This document shows positions 51,890-61,704 of a DNA stretch of 64,000 nucleotides, in pieces. The position numbers and the translations under genes were made by a program. The notes below the pieces were generated by a model. The model was not told the DNA's origin. It saw only the letters and a list, made by a program, of their open reading frames with translations, and ran no database searches. The stretch covers positions 124,001 through 188,000 of the forward strand of contig NZ_MXPU01000013.1 of assembly GCF_002204185.1 (NCBI RefSeq). The letters run 5' to 3'. Each line of letters begins with the position of its first letter. Position 1 is the first letter of the stretch. Source of the stretch: Rhizobium esperanzae (lineage in GTDB: Bacteria; Pseudomonadota; Alphaproteobacteria; Rhizobiales; Rhizobiaceae).

Positions 51890-53647
51890 ATGATAAAACC
51901 CTCGACCGACGGGCAGCTTTCAGCCGACGCCGGCGTCTTGCTGCCCATAATGGCGCCACGCCTTCAGGCGGATGTTCATCCGGACGGATATGCCGATCTT
52001 GCCCTTTGGGGTGCCGGCAGCCTGGGGCGTGTGCGGTTTTCTCCGATCACCGGCCCCTATACCTGCGCTCCGAACCGGCTCGTCTCGAAACAGGGGGGCG
52101 TTTTCGTCGCGCAGTCGCTGCCGGTGATGCTGATCAATGGAGTGAGCCTGCAGGGCGTCTATCCAGCGCGCCGTTGCGCCTGGTGGCACGAGCCGGATGG
52201 GCGAGACGCGAGGGCGAAGGTGTCCCGCAGCGCTCATCGGCAGATTTTCGAAATGGGCTGGGGCGTCCTTATCGCGGAAGCTCGAGATTCCGATCTGCGG
52301 ATTGCCGGCGGCGCCTCGAGAGACGAAGCCGAGAGAGCCCTCGATCTCAGCAGCGAAGCCATTATCACCGAAGCTGCAGAATATGTGGCGCGTTGCGACA
52401 TGATGCCTGACGCCGACCCGCTAATGCGCAGCATGGTCAGTCAGGGGATACATGCGGCCCTTTCCAGCATAAGGCGCGACGAAAATGGCGCCTTCGCCGG
52501 CCTTGCCGCCGGACAGGCCTATAGCGCTCCGGCGCGGACCTATTACCGCGACGGCTATTGGACCATGCAGCCGCTGTTGACGCTTGCTCCGGAGGCGGTG
52601 CGCGACGAGATCCGACTGCTCGCCAAGGGAATACAGCCCGACGGAGAGGCCCCGAGCGGCGTTATCCTGACGGGACCGGCGCAATCGGATGCCTGGCAGC
52701 GCTTCGTCGCCGACAGCAAAGCCAATCCCAAAACCCACAAAAGAGCAGTTCCGGAGTATCATAATCGTCCGCAGGATTGGTGGAGCGACCACTTCGACAG
52801 TCCGCTTTTCTTCATTCTTTTTCTGGATGACTATTTCGGCGTTACGAAAGACGCGGCCGAGGTGCAGCTTCATTGGCCGACAGTGCGGGCGATCATGGAT
52901 CGCTATGTCAGCCTAGCCGGTCCCGACAGCGTTCTGCCGCTGAAACCGCGCAACGACCGGGATTGGGCCGACAATGTCTTCCGTGACGGCCTTGTCTCCT
53001 ATGACCTCGGTCTCTTCGTCGGCGCGCTGGATGCTGTCGCGAGGCTGGGCGAAGGATACGATCCGACCCTTGCCGAACATGCACGCAAGACCGCAATTCT
53101 TGCCCGCCGGGAAATCGAAGCCAGGCTCTTCGTGCCGGCAACGGGAGGATATCTCGACTATGGGACACCCGGCACTTTTGTCGAAGATCATCTGGCTCTC
53201 GACAGTCTGACCTTATCGCGATTTAGTGCTATTTCAGAGGAGAGGGCTGTCGGCCTCCTGAGGGCGTTTGAAACCAGGCTGGAAACGCGCAACAATCAGG
53301 AACAGCCCTATGGCAGTTGGGGTGTGATGTGCGCCTATCCACCATTCAAGCGGCAAAGCGATTTGCGATCCAAGACCGCCTTTCCCTACCGCTACCATAA
53401 CGGCTCGGACTGGCCTTATTGGGACGGCGCCTATGCCGAAGAACGCCTTCGCCACGGACTTGGAGGCGCCCGCTACGCGCTGACCCGCTGGTGGGAAACC
53501 TGCCTCGACAATGGCTGGATCGGCGCGGTGGAATATTTCTCGCCGCCCTATGGACGCGGCTCCCTGCTTCAGGGCTGGAGCGCCATGCCGGCAGCCGTCG
53601 CTTTGAAATATGGGCTCGACGCTGCAAATTCGGAGCCGATGTCATGA
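51890..53647 (+). CDS. MGH1-like (alpha/alpha)6-barrel glycoside hydrolase
   Basis: A 585-residue cytoplasmic enzyme (no signal peptide) in the trehalase / GH63-like clan. An N-terminal beta domain (about 1-170) is followed by a helical barrel with aromatic and acidic patches: YYRDGYWTMQPLL, DWADNVFRDGLVSYDL, GTFVEDHLALDSL, HNGSDWPYWDGAYAEE and SPPYGRGSLLQGWSAM. These resemble GH37/GH63 active sites, so an alpha-linked oligosaccharide is likely, but the family is not certain. The start with GGGGA before MIKPSTDG is preferred. Probably works with the ABC importer 0.8 kb downstream. Confidence 0.8.
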   Translation: MIKPSTDGQLSADAGVLLPIMAPRLQADVHPDGYADLALWGAGSLGRVRFSPITGPYTCAPNRLVSKQGGVFVAQSLPVMLINGVSLQGVYPARRCAWWHEPDGRDARAKVSRSAHRQIFEMGWGVLIAEARDSDLRIAGGASRDEAERALDLSSEAIITEAAEYVARCDMMPDADPLMRSMVSQGIHAALSSIRRDENGAFAGLAAGQAYSAPARTYYRDGYWTMQPLLTLAPEAVRDEIRLLAKGIQPDGEAPSGVILTGPAQSDAWQRFVADSKANPKTHKRAVPEYHNRPQDWWSDHFDSPLFFILFLDDYFGVTKDAAEVQLHWPTVRAIMDRYVSLAGPDSVLPLKPRNDRDWADNVFRDGLVSYDLGLFVGALDAVARLGEGYDPTLAEHARKTAILARREIEARLFVPATGGYLDYGTPGTFVEDHLALDSLTLSRFSAISEERAVGLLRAFETRLETRNNQEQPYGSWGVMCAYPPFKRQSDLRSKTAFPYRYHNGSDWPYWDGAYAEERLRHGLGGARYALTRWWETCLDNGWIGAVEYFSPPYGRGSLLQGWSAMPAAVALKYGLDAANSEPMS

Positions 53648-53667
53648 GCGGTCGGGCGCCGGCGGTT

Positions 53668-54282
53668 TCAGCGGGATCCCTGATCGATCCGCATTGCAAA
53701 GGCGACGGCGCCATCGCGTTCGAATTCGGAAAAGCCAAGGTGACGATAGAAGCCTTTGGCGCGTTCGTTTGTGGGGTCGACCCCGAGGTGCACGGCCGTG
53801 ACTCCATGATTTCGAAGCGCCTGCAGCTCGGTGTCGATCATCTTTCGTCCCCAGCCGCTTGCCTGAAGCCCGGGAAGGATGTTGATGTGGAGATGCGCCG
53901 GGTACTGGTGCTGAAGCCAGGCCGTCCCGCTGCGCGGATTTTGGATTCGTTCCAAGACGTCGGCGTCGCGCGGACGGGTCGGCGCCAGTCCGGCGATCTC
54001 TCGGCGCACAAGCGGCCACCAGCTTGCCGCCAGGTCCTGATCGAACTGGCTGGTGTCGGGGGCGCCCACGACATAGCCGACCGGACGGTCATGCTGGACA
54101 AGAACAAAGGCAAAGTCTTTGGCGAACTTGAGATATGGCACCGACCAGATGTAACCGGGCAGACGCGGCTCACTATAGAGAGCGCTTGCATCGTGACCGC
54201 CATTCGCGGTTTTCAGGCAGATTTCAAAAAAGGCTTCGATATCCGCTTCAATCGCGGGACGGATGAAGCAGCTGGTGTCCAT
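53668..54282 (-). CDS. GNAT-family N-acetyltransferase (NagJ/OGA C-domain-like)
   Basis: A 204-residue acetyltransferase. The blocks DTSCFIRPAIEADIEAFFEI, AHLHINILPGLQASGWGRKM (acetyl-CoA loop) and GVTAVHLGVDPTNERAKGFY resemble the acetyltransferase-like half of O-GlcNAcase proteins; the short linker PVGYVVGAPDTSQF is also typical. GGAGGTGG precedes the ATG. It lies on the opposite strand between the hydrolase and the ABC genes, so it is an insertion into this locus. Substrate unknown. Confidence 0.85.
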   Translation of the reverse strand: MDTSCFIRPAIEADIEAFFEICLKTANGGHDASALYSEPRLPGYIWSVPYLKFAKDFAFVLVQHDRPVGYVVGAPDTSQFDQDLAASWWPLVRREIAGLAPTRPRDADVLERIQNPRSGTAWLQHQYPAHLHINILPGLQASGWGRKMIDTELQALRNHGVTAVHLGVDPTNERAKGFYRHLGFSEFERDGAVAFAMRIDQGSR

Positions 54283-54458
54283 CACTGTGCCACCTCCTGC
54301 GTGGCGCTTTGTCGTTTTGGGTCGCGAGAGGAGCTGATGCACTGACGATTACCTCAGATTCGCCGGTCAGGCAAAGCTCTGGGGGAAGAAAACGTTCGGC
54401 GGCGCCTGGCGCAACGCTCGAACGGGGAGTGGAGAATAAACCAAGTGAGGTGGAGCAG

Positions 54459-55796
54459 ATGAAAAGAAGCGTGAAATCGATCAACATACTGCCGGTATTT
54501 CAAATGAAAACGGCCGTCGCGCTTGCTGGTGCAGCGCTTATGAATTTTGGCCTTTCGGCAGCTGCCCGGGCTGACGATCTGGCTGTTTGGGATGACCAGA
54601 CCTACGAAGGTCAGAGTGCGGTCATAGAGCAGCTGAACAAGGAGTTCGAGGCTGCGCATCCCGGCGTGACGATCAAGCGGACCGCCCGCACCTTCGATGA
54701 CATGAAGTTGACGCTAAAGCTTGCGGTTTCGGCAGGAAACGGCCCGGTCGTCACGAAAGTCAACCAGGGCGCCGGCGATATGGGCGCAATGGTCAAGGAA
54801 GGACTGCTTCTGCCGGTTGACGACTACATCAAGAAATACAGCTGGGATAAGCGCCAGTCCGATTCCGTGCTGGCGCGAGATCGCTGGGATGGGCCAAAGT
54901 TCGGGGTCGGCAAGACCTACGGCATATCGGGCCTCGCCGAGATCGTCGGCCTCTATTACAACAAGAAGATCCTTGACGACGCCGGCATCGCACTGCCGCA
55001 ATCCTTCGAGGAGCTTTTGACCGATCTCGACAAGCTGAAGGAAAAAGGCGTGGCGCCCTTCATGATGGGCAGCGCAAAGCAGCATCTCGCCCTGCACATG
55101 ATCGGTGCCATCGATCAAGCCCATATCGACGCGAGCAATCGCGCCGAACTTGACGATCTGATCTACGGCAGGGGCGGCTCCTGGAATACCAAAGGCAACA
55201 TCGAATCCGCAAAGCTGGTGCAGAAGTGGGCGCAAGGCGGCTATTTCTATCCCGGTTTCGAAGGCATTTCGGGTGACGACGCCGTTCAGCTTTTCATATC
55301 GGGGCAGGGCGCTTTCCTGATCTCGGGAACCTGGTATTTCGGTGATATGCAGCACAACCAGGATATCGGCTTCATGGCCATTCCTGCCCCAAAAGGCATT
55401 ACCAAGCCGCTGAGCGTCGGAGGCGTGGATCTTGCCTGGGCAATAACAAGCCTTGCCAAAGACCAGAAAACGAAGGACCTGGCCGGTGAATATATCGACT
55501 ACATGGTTTCGGAAAAAGCTGCCGAAGCCTGGGCCAATGCCAGCTATCTTCCGGCAACGTCGCTTGCGGCGGATGCGAAGCCAAAGCTCACGCCGCTGCT
55601 GAGCTCCGGCATCGAGATGTGGAAGACGCTCAACGCCAACGACGCTCTCGGCCACTATCCCGATTGGTCTAGCCCGACGATGCTGAAGACAATCGACGAT
55701 AACACGCCGCTTCTCCTGTCCGGCAAGATCACGCCTGAAGCCTTTGTCGACGCTATGGACAAGGATTATCAGGCCTACCTGAAGGGCCAGAAATAA
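54459..55796 (+). CDS. Carbohydrate ABC transporter substrate-binding protein
   Basis: A 445-residue family 1 extracellular solute-binding protein. The signal peptide MKTAVALAGAALMNFGLSAA-ARA begins at residue 16; the ATG chosen 15 codons earlier has the better ribosome-binding site (GAGGTGGAG). The mature part opens LAVWDDQTYEGQSAVIEQLN, and IGFMAIPAPKGITKPLSVGG is the usual hinge-near block. It captures a sugar or oligosaccharide in the periplasm for the two permeases downstream. Confidence 0.92.
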   Translation: MKRSVKSINILPVFQMKTAVALAGAALMNFGLSAAARADDLAVWDDQTYEGQSAVIEQLNKEFEAAHPGVTIKRTARTFDDMKLTLKLAVSAGNGPVVTKVNQGAGDMGAMVKEGLLLPVDDYIKKYSWDKRQSDSVLARDRWDGPKFGVGKTYGISGLAEIVGLYYNKKILDDAGIALPQSFEELLTDLDKLKEKGVAPFMMGSAKQHLALHMIGAIDQAHIDASNRAELDDLIYGRGGSWNTKGNIESAKLVQKWAQGGYFYPGFEGISGDDAVQLFISGQGAFLISGTWYFGDMQHNQDIGFMAIPAPKGITKPLSVGGVDLAWAITSLAKDQKTKDLAGEYIDYMVSEKAAEAWANASYLPATSLAADAKPKLTPLLSSGIEMWKTLNANDALGHYPDWSSPTMLKTIDDNTPLLLSGKITPEAFVDAMDKDYQAYLKGQK

Positions 55797-55920
55797 ATGG
55801 CGCGGACGCAGGCCGCGACCGTCCGCGGCCTGCGTCTGGTCGACATCACCTTAAAAAACAGCGCTGCGATCTCAGGCTTGCTGCACGACGACGATCGTTT
55901 TGGCTTCATGGAGTACCGGA

Positions 55921-56814
55921 ATGAAGCGCTCCCCACTTGATGGCTCCGAACATACCAACTGGATCTATCTATTCCCCGGATTGCTGCTTTACGCGGCCTT
56001 TGTCTTCGGGCCGATTGTCGCGGCTTTGGGGTTGAGCCTGACCAGTTGGGACGGCTTGACCGTGCCCAGGTGGGTTGGCCTCGGCAACTACGTCGATCTC
56101 TTTTCCGATGATCGTTTTTACATCGCCTTGCGCAACAATGCCGAGCTGATGATTTTTTACTGCGTCCTGCCGCTCGGGCTCGGCATAGGTCTTGCCGCCT
56201 GCGTCTGGAATCTGAAGCAACGCGAACAACTCGCTCTGCGGACGTTCCTGTTCCTGCCATATATCATGCCGACTGCCGTGTTGGGCATCATCTGGGCATG
56301 GCTCTACAATCCTGCATTCGGTCCGTTCAACCAGTTTCTGAGAGCAGTGGGCTTGGGCATGTTCGCACTCCCCTGGCTGGGAGATTTCAACTTCGTGCTT
56401 CCCGCGGTCGGGATCGTTGCCACCTGGTATTTCTTCGGTTTTTGCATGGTCATCTTCCTCACGGGAATTCAGCGCATCGACCCGTCGCTCTTTGATGCTG
56501 CGAAGGTCGATGGCGCTTCGGCGCGAAAGACGTTTTTCTGGATAACGCTGCCGCTTCTCATGCCGGAAATCAGGGTGGTTTTGCTGCTGACGGTCATCGC
56601 GTCGATCAAGAGCTTCGACCTGATTTTCACAATGACCCGCGGCGGTCCCGCCAACGCGACGCTCGTACCGAATATCTACATGTACCAGCTCGGTTTCGAG
56701 CTCAACCGGTTCGGCGCGGCGGCGGCCATCGCCATTGTCGGCGCGGCCCTGACATTCATCATCAACTATGCAATTCACCGGTTTGTCGGCTCGCAGAACA
56801 AAGGGGGGGCGTGA
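55921..56814 (+). CDS. Sugar ABC transporter permease (MalF-like)
   Basis: A 297-residue inner-membrane permease with six helices. The EAA loop that contacts the ATPase reads DAAKVDGASARKTFFWITLP. Helices begin at YLFPGLLLYAAFVFGPIVAA. The start is an ATG; a TTG seven codons upstream is unlikely. It overlaps the next permease by one base (TGATG). There is a 124-bp gap after the binding-protein gene. Confidence 0.93.
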   Translation: MKRSPLDGSEHTNWIYLFPGLLLYAAFVFGPIVAALGLSLTSWDGLTVPRWVGLGNYVDLFSDDRFYIALRNNAELMIFYCVLPLGLGIGLAACVWNLKQREQLALRTFLFLPYIMPTAVLGIIWAWLYNPAFGPFNQFLRAVGLGMFALPWLGDFNFVLPAVGIVATWYFFGFCMVIFLTGIQRIDPSLFDAAKVDGASARKTFFWITLPLLMPEIRVVLLLTVIASIKSFDLIFTMTRGGPANATLVPNIYMYQLGFELNRFGAAAAIAIVGAALTFIINYAIHRFVGSQNKGGA

Positions 56815-57647
56815 TGAGCCGTTCGTCCAATATCCCCGCTACCACACTCCCTCTTCGCATTCTCCTCTGGCTTCTCGCATTCGTCACGATCACGCCATTC
56901 CTGCTTCTGCTTCTGACGTCAATAAAGAGCAAGGCCGACGTCCTGAAGGGTGCGTTCGCCTTGCCGGCATATCCGCACTTCGAAAATTACCTCGATGCCT
57001 GGAATGCCGGGCATTTCAATATCTACTTCTGGAATTCGATCATTGTCGTCATACCCGTTGTCGCCGCGAGCGTGTTTCTGGGCCTGCTGACGGGTTTCGC
57101 CTTCGCTTTTCTGTCTTTCCCGCTCCGGCGTATGCTGTTCGCCGTCCTGACGCTCGGCATGATGGTGCCGGCAGAGGCTTTCATCATTCCGCTTTATTAT
57201 GAAATGCGGTATCTCGGGTGGATCAATACCTATGCCGCCGTGATCGTGCCGCAGATCGCGATGTCGATCCCATTCTCGACGATCTTCCTCGCCAGCGCGA
57301 TGCAGCAATTGCCCGAAGAGATTCTCGAAGCGGCAGTCCTCGACGGCGCCGGGCGCTTCTATATCCTTCGCAAGATTATCGTACCCCTGATGGTGCCGGC
57401 AATGTCGACACTGGCGTTGTTCCTGTTCATCTGGACCTGGAACGAGTTTCTGATTCCCTTCATTCTGGTGAACGACGATGCCTATCGGACGCTGCCCCTC
57501 GGCATGCTGTTTTTCCAGGGGCGCTACACCGTCAACACGCCGGTTCTGACCGCCGGGGCGGTGATCGTCATTGCCCCGCTCATCCTGACCTATCTCATTT
57601 TCCAGCGGCGGTTCATCGCCGGCTTGACGGCCGGGACGACGAAATAG
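56814..57647 (+). CDS. Sugar ABC transporter permease (MalG-like)
   Basis: A 277-residue partner permease. The EAA loop is EAAVLDGAGRFYILRKIIVP; helices open with RILLWLLAFVTITPFLLLLL. It forms the heterodimer channel with the preceding permease. No ATPase gene follows: the next gene is convergent, 27 bp away. The importer must therefore borrow an ATPase such as an MsmK/UgpC-type protein encoded elsewhere. Confidence 0.93.
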   Translation: MSRSSNIPATTLPLRILLWLLAFVTITPFLLLLLTSIKSKADVLKGAFALPAYPHFENYLDAWNAGHFNIYFWNSIIVVIPVVAASVFLGLLTGFAFAFLSFPLRRMLFAVLTLGMMVPAEAFIIPLYYEMRYLGWINTYAAVIVPQIAMSIPFSTIFLASAMQQLPEEILEAAVLDGAGRFYILRKIIVPLMVPAMSTLALFLFIWTWNEFLIPFILVNDDAYRTLPLGMLFFQGRYTVNTPVLTAGAVIVIAPLILTYLIFQRRFIAGLTAGTTK

Positions 57648-57674
57648 GCAGCCCAAGCCATTGGCGGCAAGGCT

Positions 57675-58919
57675 TCAAGCCGCTGCGGCGAGATTTCGGC
57701 CGCGCCTGTGACGCGCTTCCAGCGCCGCGCAGCCCCAGACCGTACCGAAGAGCAGATAGACATGCCGCCAGTGGTCGATGTCGATGACGTTGCCGATCGC
57801 CGCATGGCCGAGAACGGAGATCCAGGCAATCATCAGGAAGGGTTGCCACGGCCGGTCGTGAAGCAGGTTCCGGAAACCCAGGACGAGCGTCCAGAGGAGC
57901 ATTCCGACATAGCTGACGAAGCCGAGCCAGCCATAGGAGGTGAGCGACTTCAGCCAGATATTATGCTCGTCCTCGGGAAACATGGTGCCGAACACGAGCG
58001 GACCGATGCCGAGCGGGCGCTCCATCATCATGGTGAAACCGATCCTGTGGCGCTCGAAGCGGCCGAGATGTTCGCCGTCATACTGCTGCACGAGCTGGGC
58101 GCGTGTCGAAAACAACTCTGCGACCTTCGGAATCTGCAGCGCCACGAGCAGCGATGCGACCAGCATGATGATCGCCGCCAGTGACAGGATCAGCACGCGC
58201 AAGCGGAAGGCGCCGCTGCGCTCCTTCAGCAGCATGATGAAAATCAGCAGCACCACGCCGAGCGCAAAGAGGCCCCAGGCAGCCCGGGAAAAGGAGAGGA
58301 AGATGCCGAGGGCAATCACGAGAAGGGCGGCTGCCTTCAATGGCGATTTCTTCAGGTCGCCGACCAGAATGCCGTGGATGAGATGGAGCGACGGCGGCAC
58401 CAGGAAGGGGCCGAAGACGTTCGGATCCTGGAACGCGCCTTTGGCGCGGTCATAGAGAGTGAACACTTCCGAGCCGGGAAAGGCGTGGAAATAGCCGAGC
58501 ACGCCAAGCGCCGACGTGACGACGGCAGCCAGGGTCCAGGCGTTGAAGATCAGCGGCAGCCGCTTATGGCTGTCCTCGATGATCGCCCCGTAGAATACCG
58601 CGGTCAGCGCCAGGAAGGTCGAGACGGCGATATACATCGGCGCCGTCGCAAGGTCATTCATCTGCGTCAGCGACAGCATGCCGCCGATATTGAAAGTGAG
58701 CAGCAGCGCAAGTAACGGCGCGACGCTGCGCGAAATCCTGAGCCCCAGGATGAACCAGAGGCCGATCAGTCCCGCCATCCAGAGTTCATAGGGCGCCGGC
58801 TCATCGATGACGAAGCCGGAGAGGAAAACACCGAAAGCCACGAAGGCGGAACCGATCAGCCGCAGCGTTGCCCGCTGCGGCTGGGCGACACGCGAATATG
58901 TCGCCTCGATCGTGCTCAA
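57675..58919 (-). CDS. O-antigen ligase / Wzy-type polysaccharide polymerase
   Basis: A 414-residue membrane protein with about 11-12 helices and one large periplasmic loop (about 270-320, LGRFERHRIGFTMMMERPLG), the PglL/WaaL/Wzy pattern with PEDEHNIWLKSLTSYGWLGF. It probably polymerises repeat units of the polysaccharide made by the next genes. Its ATG overlaps the stop of the phosphotransferase gene by four bases, so the two are translationally coupled. Confidence 0.88.
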   Translation of the reverse strand: MSTIEATYSRVAQPQRATLRLIGSAFVAFGVFLSGFVIDEPAPYELWMAGLIGLWFILGLRISRSVAPLLALLLTFNIGGMLSLTQMNDLATAPMYIAVSTFLALTAVFYGAIIEDSHKRLPLIFNAWTLAAVVTSALGVLGYFHAFPGSEVFTLYDRAKGAFQDPNVFGPFLVPPSLHLIHGILVGDLKKSPLKAAALLVIALGIFLSFSRAAWGLFALGVVLLIFIMLLKERSGAFRLRVLILSLAAIIMLVASLLVALQIPKVAELFSTRAQLVQQYDGEHLGRFERHRIGFTMMMERPLGIGPLVFGTMFPEDEHNIWLKSLTSYGWLGFVSYVGMLLWTLVLGFRNLLHDRPWQPFLMIAWISVLGHAAIGNVIDIDHWRHVYLLFGTVWGCAALEARHRRGRNLAAAA

Positions 58920-60478
58920 TAGGCGTTTTCCGTGTTGAACAGCCGGACCGGCGTCAGGAACAGGATTTTGAGATCGAACCAGAGCGACCAGTTCTCGATA
59001 TAATAGAGGTCGTAGGCCGTGCGGAACTTGATCTTCTCGTCATTGTCCACTTCGCCGCGCCAGCCGTTGATCTGCGCCCAGCCGGTCACACCAGGCTTGA
59101 CGCGGTGGCGGGCGAAATAACCTTCGACGACATCCGCAAAGGCGCGGTCGCGCGCTTGAGCGAGAACCGCATGCGGACGCGGACCGACCAGCGAGAGGTC
59201 TCCCCGCAGCACATTGAAAAGCTGCGGCAGCTCGTCGATCGAGGTCTTGCGAATGAACCTTCCGACACGGGTGACGCGTGGATCGCCCTTGGTCACCGCG
59301 GCCTTCCCTGTGGGGTCGGCCATGTTGGTGTACATCGAGCGGAACTTGAAGACGTTGATGACTTCGTTGTTGAAGCCGTGACGCTTCTGCATGAAGAAGA
59401 CAGGACCTTCCGAGGTCGCTTTGATGGCGATCGCGGTTGCGGTCATCAGCGGCCAGAGCAGCGCAAGCGCGACCAGGGTGAAAAAGATGTCGAAGCCGCG
59501 TTTGGCGACGGAATCCCAGTCGCGGATCGGCATCTTGAAAATATCGAGCATCGGCACAGCGCCGACATGCGAATAGGCGCGTGGCCGGAAGCGCAGCCGG
59601 TTGGCGTGCGCCGCAAGCCGGATATCGACCGGCAGGACCCAGAGCTTCTTCAGGAGATCGAAGATGCGCGCCTCAGCCGAAAGCGGCAGGGCGATGATCA
59701 GCATGTCGATGCGCGTCAGCCGCACGAATTCGACGAGTTCCGCCACGGTGCCGAGCTTCGGGTAACCGGCGACCATGATCGGTGAGCGTTTCTCGCCGCG
59801 GTCGTCGAAAATGCCGCAGATGCGGATGTCGTTATCGGCCTGCTGTTCGAGGATGCGGATCAGCTCCTTTGCCGGTTCGCCGCCGCCGACGATGACGGCG
59901 CGTCGCTCCATGATGCCGTTGCGCGCCCAGTTGCGGATGCCGTAGGCGACAAGGAAACGCTCTGCCGAGAGAAAGAGCACGCCGGCGGCGAACCACGGGG
60001 CATAGGCATCGACCATCGCCCATGTGGCGCCACGAATGAGCGCAAACAGGCAGATCGTGAGGACAAGCGCGATCGTCCAGGAGGCGAGAATGCGGGGCAT
60101 CAGCCGTAGCTTCGCCCGGAGCGCGGGAATGGTGTAGGTGTCGGCAAGCTGCAGGGCGATGACGGTCGCGGCCGAAGCGATCGCTGCCATGCCGGCCCGC
60201 AGCAGCAGAGGATCGCTGCCGTCGCCCGGCCAGAAGTAGTGGACGATCAGGGCAATCGAAAAGAGCGCCAGGAATTCCAGGAGCCGCAATTGGCCGATAA
60301 TAATGGCAGGCGAACGAGTGCCGTCGCGGAACTGTTCGGCGATCTGCCGGGCATAGGCATTGATTTCAGTCGGCTCGGAGGCCTGCTCCCGACTTGCATT
60401 GCGTCGCGCCTCGATGTCGGAGACCTGCTTGCGCAGCGCTTCTACGTCGAACGGATCGCTTTTTTCCAGCTTGTTCAT
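58916..60478 (-). CDS. Polyprenyl-phosphate hexose-1-phosphate transferase (priming enzyme)
   Basis: A 520-residue priming glycosyltransferase of the WbaP/WcaJ type, which attaches the first sugar phosphate to undecaprenyl phosphate. It has four or five N-terminal helices (about 60-190), a CoA-binding-like Rossmann part (RRAVIVGGGEPAKELIRIL) and the C-terminal catalytic domain from 330 with VFKFRSMYTNMADP, RVTRVGRFIRKTSIDELPQL and SLVGPRPHA. WcaJ-like members usually add glucose. In Agrobacterium the comparable UppE starts the unipolar polysaccharide. Confidence 0.93.
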   Translation of the reverse strand: MNKLEKSDPFDVEALRKQVSDIEARRNASREQASEPTEINAYARQIAEQFRDGTRSPAIIIGQLRLLEFLALFSIALIVHYFWPGDGSDPLLLRAGMAAIASAATVIALQLADTYTIPALRAKLRLMPRILASWTIALVLTICLFALIRGATWAMVDAYAPWFAAGVLFLSAERFLVAYGIRNWARNGIMERRAVIVGGGEPAKELIRILEQQADNDIRICGIFDDRGEKRSPIMVAGYPKLGTVAELVEFVRLTRIDMLIIALPLSAEARIFDLLKKLWVLPVDIRLAAHANRLRFRPRAYSHVGAVPMLDIFKMPIRDWDSVAKRGFDIFFTLVALALLWPLMTATAIAIKATSEGPVFFMQKRHGFNNEVINVFKFRSMYTNMADPTGKAAVTKGDPRVTRVGRFIRKTSIDELPQLFNVLRGDLSLVGPRPHAVLAQARDRAFADVVEGYFARHRVKPGVTGWAQINGWRGEVDNDEKIKFRTAYDLYYIENWSLWFDLKILFLTPVRLFNTENAY

Positions 60479-60534
60479 GGGGTTTTGTCGCTCGTTGTCA
60501 GCAAGCGAAATACCAGAAAGCCCCTAAGAAATAT

Positions 60535-61701
60535 TTACGGCGCGCCGAACATTGCTTGTCCGGCGGGATCGACGAGTTCATGGTACAACGTCAGCACATC
60601 CTGCGCCATCACGGTCGAGGAAAACACCGCCTTTACCGCCGCATGCGACGGCATTGTTCTGGCGTGCCAGCCGGGCGTGCTGAGCGCTTCCGCCATGACG
60701 CGGGCGAGATCGTCGGAATTGCCGGGCTCTACAAGAGCCGGACTGTCCTTGCCGAGCACCTCAGGAATGCCGCCGACACGGCTGGCTATGATCGTCTTGC
60801 CGGCCCCCAGCCCTTCGAGCACGATATAGGGCATGGCTTCGGCGCGAGAGGGGACGACGAGATTTTGCGCCATGGCAAAGGCTTCGTGGATCCGCATTGC
60901 CGGCAGCATGCCGATCCGTTTGCCGAGGCCGCGTTCGATCATCATCTCGCGGTAGCGGTCGCGGTCAGGTCCGTCGCCGATCATCAGCGCCGAAAGCGGC
61001 CTGCCGAGCAGCCGCTCGGTCTTGGCGAAGGCATCGACAAACAGATCGGGACCCTTAAGGTCCCGAAGCATCCCGACATAGATGAAATGCACGGCATCCG
61101 ACCGGGTGTGGATCGGCTCGAATTCACGCTCTCCGATGCCGTTGTAGATCAGTTTCGTCTTCGTCCGCGGCTTGCCCACCTTGCGGGCATAGGTGTCGCG
61201 CTCGTATTCGCAGATGAAGACCAGCGCATCGGTGAAATATTCCTGCAGGCGCTCCATCCTGAGGACGAACTGTCCTGTGAACGAAGAGCGCGAATAATGC
61301 AGGCTTCCGCCATGCGCGGTATAGAGGCGGGCTACGCGATACCTGTTCACCCGCAGGGCTGAGCCGGCAAGTCGCGCGAGCACGCCGCCCTTGGCGCCAT
61401 GCCCGTGCAGCACATCCGGCCGCAAACTTTTGATCTTCTTGTACGTATCCCACATTGTCGCGATATCGGACGGGCTGACGGAGCGGCGGATCGGCACGCG
61501 CGTCAGGCCGAGCGACAAATATGGGCGGATATCGTCGAACAATCTGTCCTCGTGCTCGCCGCCGGTCGAGCTGTCGCAGAGAATGCCGATGTGATGACCG
61601 GCCTTGCTGTGTTCCTCGACCAGGTCGCGGACATGGCGGAAAATTCCGCCGACCGGCGATCTGAAGCAGTGAAGAATGCGGAGCGGCCTCTCTCTTGTCA
61701 T
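60535..61701 (-). CDS. Group 4 glycosyltransferase
   Basis: A 388-residue GT-B enzyme. The N-terminal domain starts RPLRILHCFRSPVGGIFRHV (the glycine-rich loop near GGIFRH), and the donor-binding part is VPSRAEAMPYIVLEGLGAGK, with the EX7E pattern formed by E..P....EG. FIYVGMLRDLKGPDLFVDAF is also typical. It adds a sugar to the lipid-linked repeat on the cytoplasmic face. It follows the export gene by three bases (stop to start), and is 56 bp before the priming enzyme. Confidence 0.92.
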   Translation of the reverse strand: MTRERPLRILHCFRSPVGGIFRHVRDLVEEHSKAGHHIGILCDSSTGGEHEDRLFDDIRPYLSLGLTRVPIRRSVSPSDIATMWDTYKKIKSLRPDVLHGHGAKGGVLARLAGSALRVNRYRVARLYTAHGGSLHYSRSSFTGQFVLRMERLQEYFTDALVFICEYERDTYARKVGKPRTKTKLIYNGIGEREFEPIHTRSDAVHFIYVGMLRDLKGPDLFVDAFAKTERLLGRPLSALMIGDGPDRDRYREMMIERGLGKRIGMLPAMRIHEAFAMAQNLVVPSRAEAMPYIVLEGLGAGKTIIASRVGGIPEVLGKDSPALVEPGNSDDLARVMAEALSTPGWHARTMPSHAAVKAVFSSTVMAQDVLTLYHELVDPAGQAMFGAP

Positions 61702-61704
61702 TGC

